DNA of 33,329 nucleotides, taken from positions 1 through 33,329 of the forward strand of contig NZ_PMZU01000013.1 in the NCBI RefSeq assembly GCF_003170075.1, given 5' to 3'. Within the stretch, counting starts at the first letter, position 1; every line of letters starts with the position of its first letter. The translations under genes and the position numbers were made by a program. Below are positions 32,386 to 33,329 of this stretch, piece after piece. A model generated the notes under the pieces. It was not told where the DNA came from. It ran no database searches and was given only the letters and a program-made list of their open reading frames with translations. The stretch comes from Methanoregula sp. (GTDB lineage Archaea > Halobacteriota > Methanomicrobia > Methanomicrobiales > Methanospirillaceae).

Positions 32386-32787
32386 TCAGATAAGCGTGAG
32401 CGCTTTGCGTGCGTTTTTGACCATCAGCTCTGCTAGCAGCGGATCGATTCCGATGGGATCGGCATAGACGAGGGGTATGGATTTTCCGTTGAGTACAAAC
32501 GTACCTTTCTTTGTTCCTTCGGGAAGGCCTATTTCAGAGGGAATGTCTTTTTCGATGTGGACCCCTTTTGCAAGAAAGAGCGGTACGACCACAAGCACGT
32601 CGATATTTTCTTTTTTGAACTCGGTAAGTGCATCCCTGATGGAAGGTTTATTGATGTTCATAAAACCGCATTTGACCACAAACTCGGAGGTCTGAGCCGC
32701 GATCAGTTTTCCGGTAGACTCAATGAGTTCCTTGTTGTAGGGCATTGTGCTGCCATGGCCTACAAGTAACATTCCCTTCGTAACCAT
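32386..32787 (-). CDS. cfbA: sirohydrochlorin nickelochelatase (CbiX small form)
   Basis: CfbA inserts Ni2+ into sirohydrochlorin to start F430 synthesis; the same fold (CbiX-S) inserts cobalt for B12. The 133-residue protein is the homodimeric short form. The two catalytic His are in LLVGHGSTMPYN and FLAKGVHIEKDIP. Nickel specificity is inferred from the operon with cfbE, cfbD and cfbB. The ATG at 32787 is preceded by GAGGT at seven bases. It is the first gene of the operon; the promoter should lie in the AT-rich stretch after 32788, but no clear TATA box was fixed. Confidence 0.93.
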   Translation of the reverse strand: MVTKGMLLVGHGSTMPYNKELIESTGKLIAAQTSEFVVKCGFMNINKPSIRDALTEFKKENIDVLVVVPLFLAKGVHIEKDIPSEIGLPEGTKKGTFVLNGKSIPLVYADPIGIDPLLAELMVKNARKALTLI

Positions 32788-33329
32788 GTAGATAACCTCA
32801 ATGTTATGTTTTTTTTCAGATGGTTCACTATTGGTTTAGAACAACGAATACGTAATGTATGACAAATTGAGCATTATCGTAATAATTTTTATCGTTTTGA
32901 TCTTTATATTCGTGTTACCAGTCATTGATCTTCAGTACTTAAAACAAGTCTTCTTTTCATTTGATCCGTTACATCCACCCATCAGTCACGAGAACCGGGA
33001 GCAGAAACACAGGGTAAGATGCGATGGTGAAGGGGGTATAGAGGCATTCTCCATCATATTTTCGGACTCTGCGTATTTGAATACACCCACCACTTTCACT
33101 TCATGGACACACCAACCCTGTGCAGGGTACAAAAAGCAGTATTGAAGTTTTCCGAATCCTTCACCATCTCATATATCCGGTTTGCGCAGAATGAGTACAG
33201 CTTGCGCGAAAAACGAACGGAAGTTATTCATCCCGGTTCTGGTGTGTTGTCGTGTCTTTCGACGTGAACACCGAAAATTTGCGGTTTTCGTGGTTTTTAA
33301 AAAACAGACAGTGAAGTCAGGAACTATTT
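32788..33329. other. AT-rich right end, nearly empty
   Basis: The 540 bases are visibly more AT-rich than the rest. Apart from the ribosome site of cfbA and one doubtful frame, no gene, hairpin or repeat was recognised. Confidence 0.5.
32855..33145 (+). CDS. doubtful 96-residue ORF with N-terminal hydrophobic span
   Basis: The frame starts MYDKLSIIVIIFIVLIFIFV, a strong hydrophobic segment, then becomes a polar stretch without recognisable domain (Ser/Thr/His-rich, three Cys). There is no ribosome site. TTTAGA lies about 20 bases before the ATG, so a leaderless transcript is conceivable. AT-rich DNA readily gives such hydrophobic codons by chance. Function unknown. Confidence 0.3.
   Translation: MYDKLSIIVIIFIVLIFIFVLPVIDLQYLKQVFFSFDPLHPPISHENREQKHRVRCDGEGGIEAFSIIFSDSAYLNTPTTFTSWTHQPCAGYKKQY

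Noticed and set aside
1-33329. CRISPR arrays, complete insertion sequences or prophage genes
   Set aside because: No regularly spaced repeats, transposase, integrase or phage structural gene was recognised on either strand.

Overview
The window looks like the chromosome of a hydrogenotrophic methanogen, most likely order Methanomicrobiales (a Methanoregula-like genome). The grounds are a four-gene set for coenzyme F430, the methyl-coenzyme M reductase cofactor; archaeal TATA boxes and oligo-T terminators; GGAGGTGATC-type ribosome sites mixed with leaderless-looking starts; a tRNA-Glu gene without encoded CCA; and archaeal-type CimA, DUF2115 and PEGA-domain proteins. The genus is an inference from gene content and family resemblance, since no search could be run.

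Layout, left to right. 1-1.8 kb: the 3' end of pntB (NAD(P) transhydrogenase) and a small protein built from a 13-residue repeat. 1.9-7.2 kb, minus strand: a polyphosphate operon, ppk1, a CHAD-HD fusion gene and ppx, with overlapping ends. 7.2-9.1 kb: an orphan, N-terminally shortened amino-acid ABC permease, a 550-base gene-poor stretch with T-tracts and a GC-rich dispersed element, and a small siroheme/4Fe-4S sulfite-reductase-like protein. 9.2-13.6 kb: a DUF2115 gene divergent from a tightly coupled cimA-ilvB-ilvN operon (isoleucine/valine/leucine synthesis). 13.7-16.7 kb: a region with signs of decay and rearrangement. It holds a C-terminal piece of an inactivated B-family DNA polymerase (PolB2-like), an MBL hydrolase, an unknown coiled-coil-like protein, and a SRAP/HMCES gene broken by two opposite frameshifts. 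A ~95-base sequence is duplicated in front of two of these genes.

17.0-18.7 kb: a 34-residue membrane peptide gene abutting a sodium/solute symporter gene. 18.8-22.3 kb, minus strand: a methyltransferase, then an operon in which an Nramp-family transporter with a non-canonical metal site is followed by a small one-pass membrane protein and by a soluble PRC-barrel/MgtE_N/CBS protein. This looks like a magnesium (or manganese) transporter with its cytosolic sensor encoded separately. 22.7-26.7 kb: serS, a PH-like/zinc-ribbon/one-pass membrane protein and a PEGA-domain surface protein. 26.9-28.3 kb: tRNA-Glu, a GC-rich hairpin region with a 20-codon reading frame whose ribosome site sits in a hairpin loop, and ilvE carrying a histone-H1-like lysine/alanine tail. 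28.7-32.8 kb, minus strand: cfbA-cfbE-cfbD-cfbB for F430, without cfbC in view. The last 540 bases are AT-rich and nearly empty.

No CRISPR array, complete insertion sequence, prophage or rRNA gene was seen. The most promising leads are the Nramp/small membrane protein/MgtE-like module, the duplicated leader with its decaying neighbours, the H1-like tail on IlvE, the two-copy GC-rich intergenic element and several very small genes.
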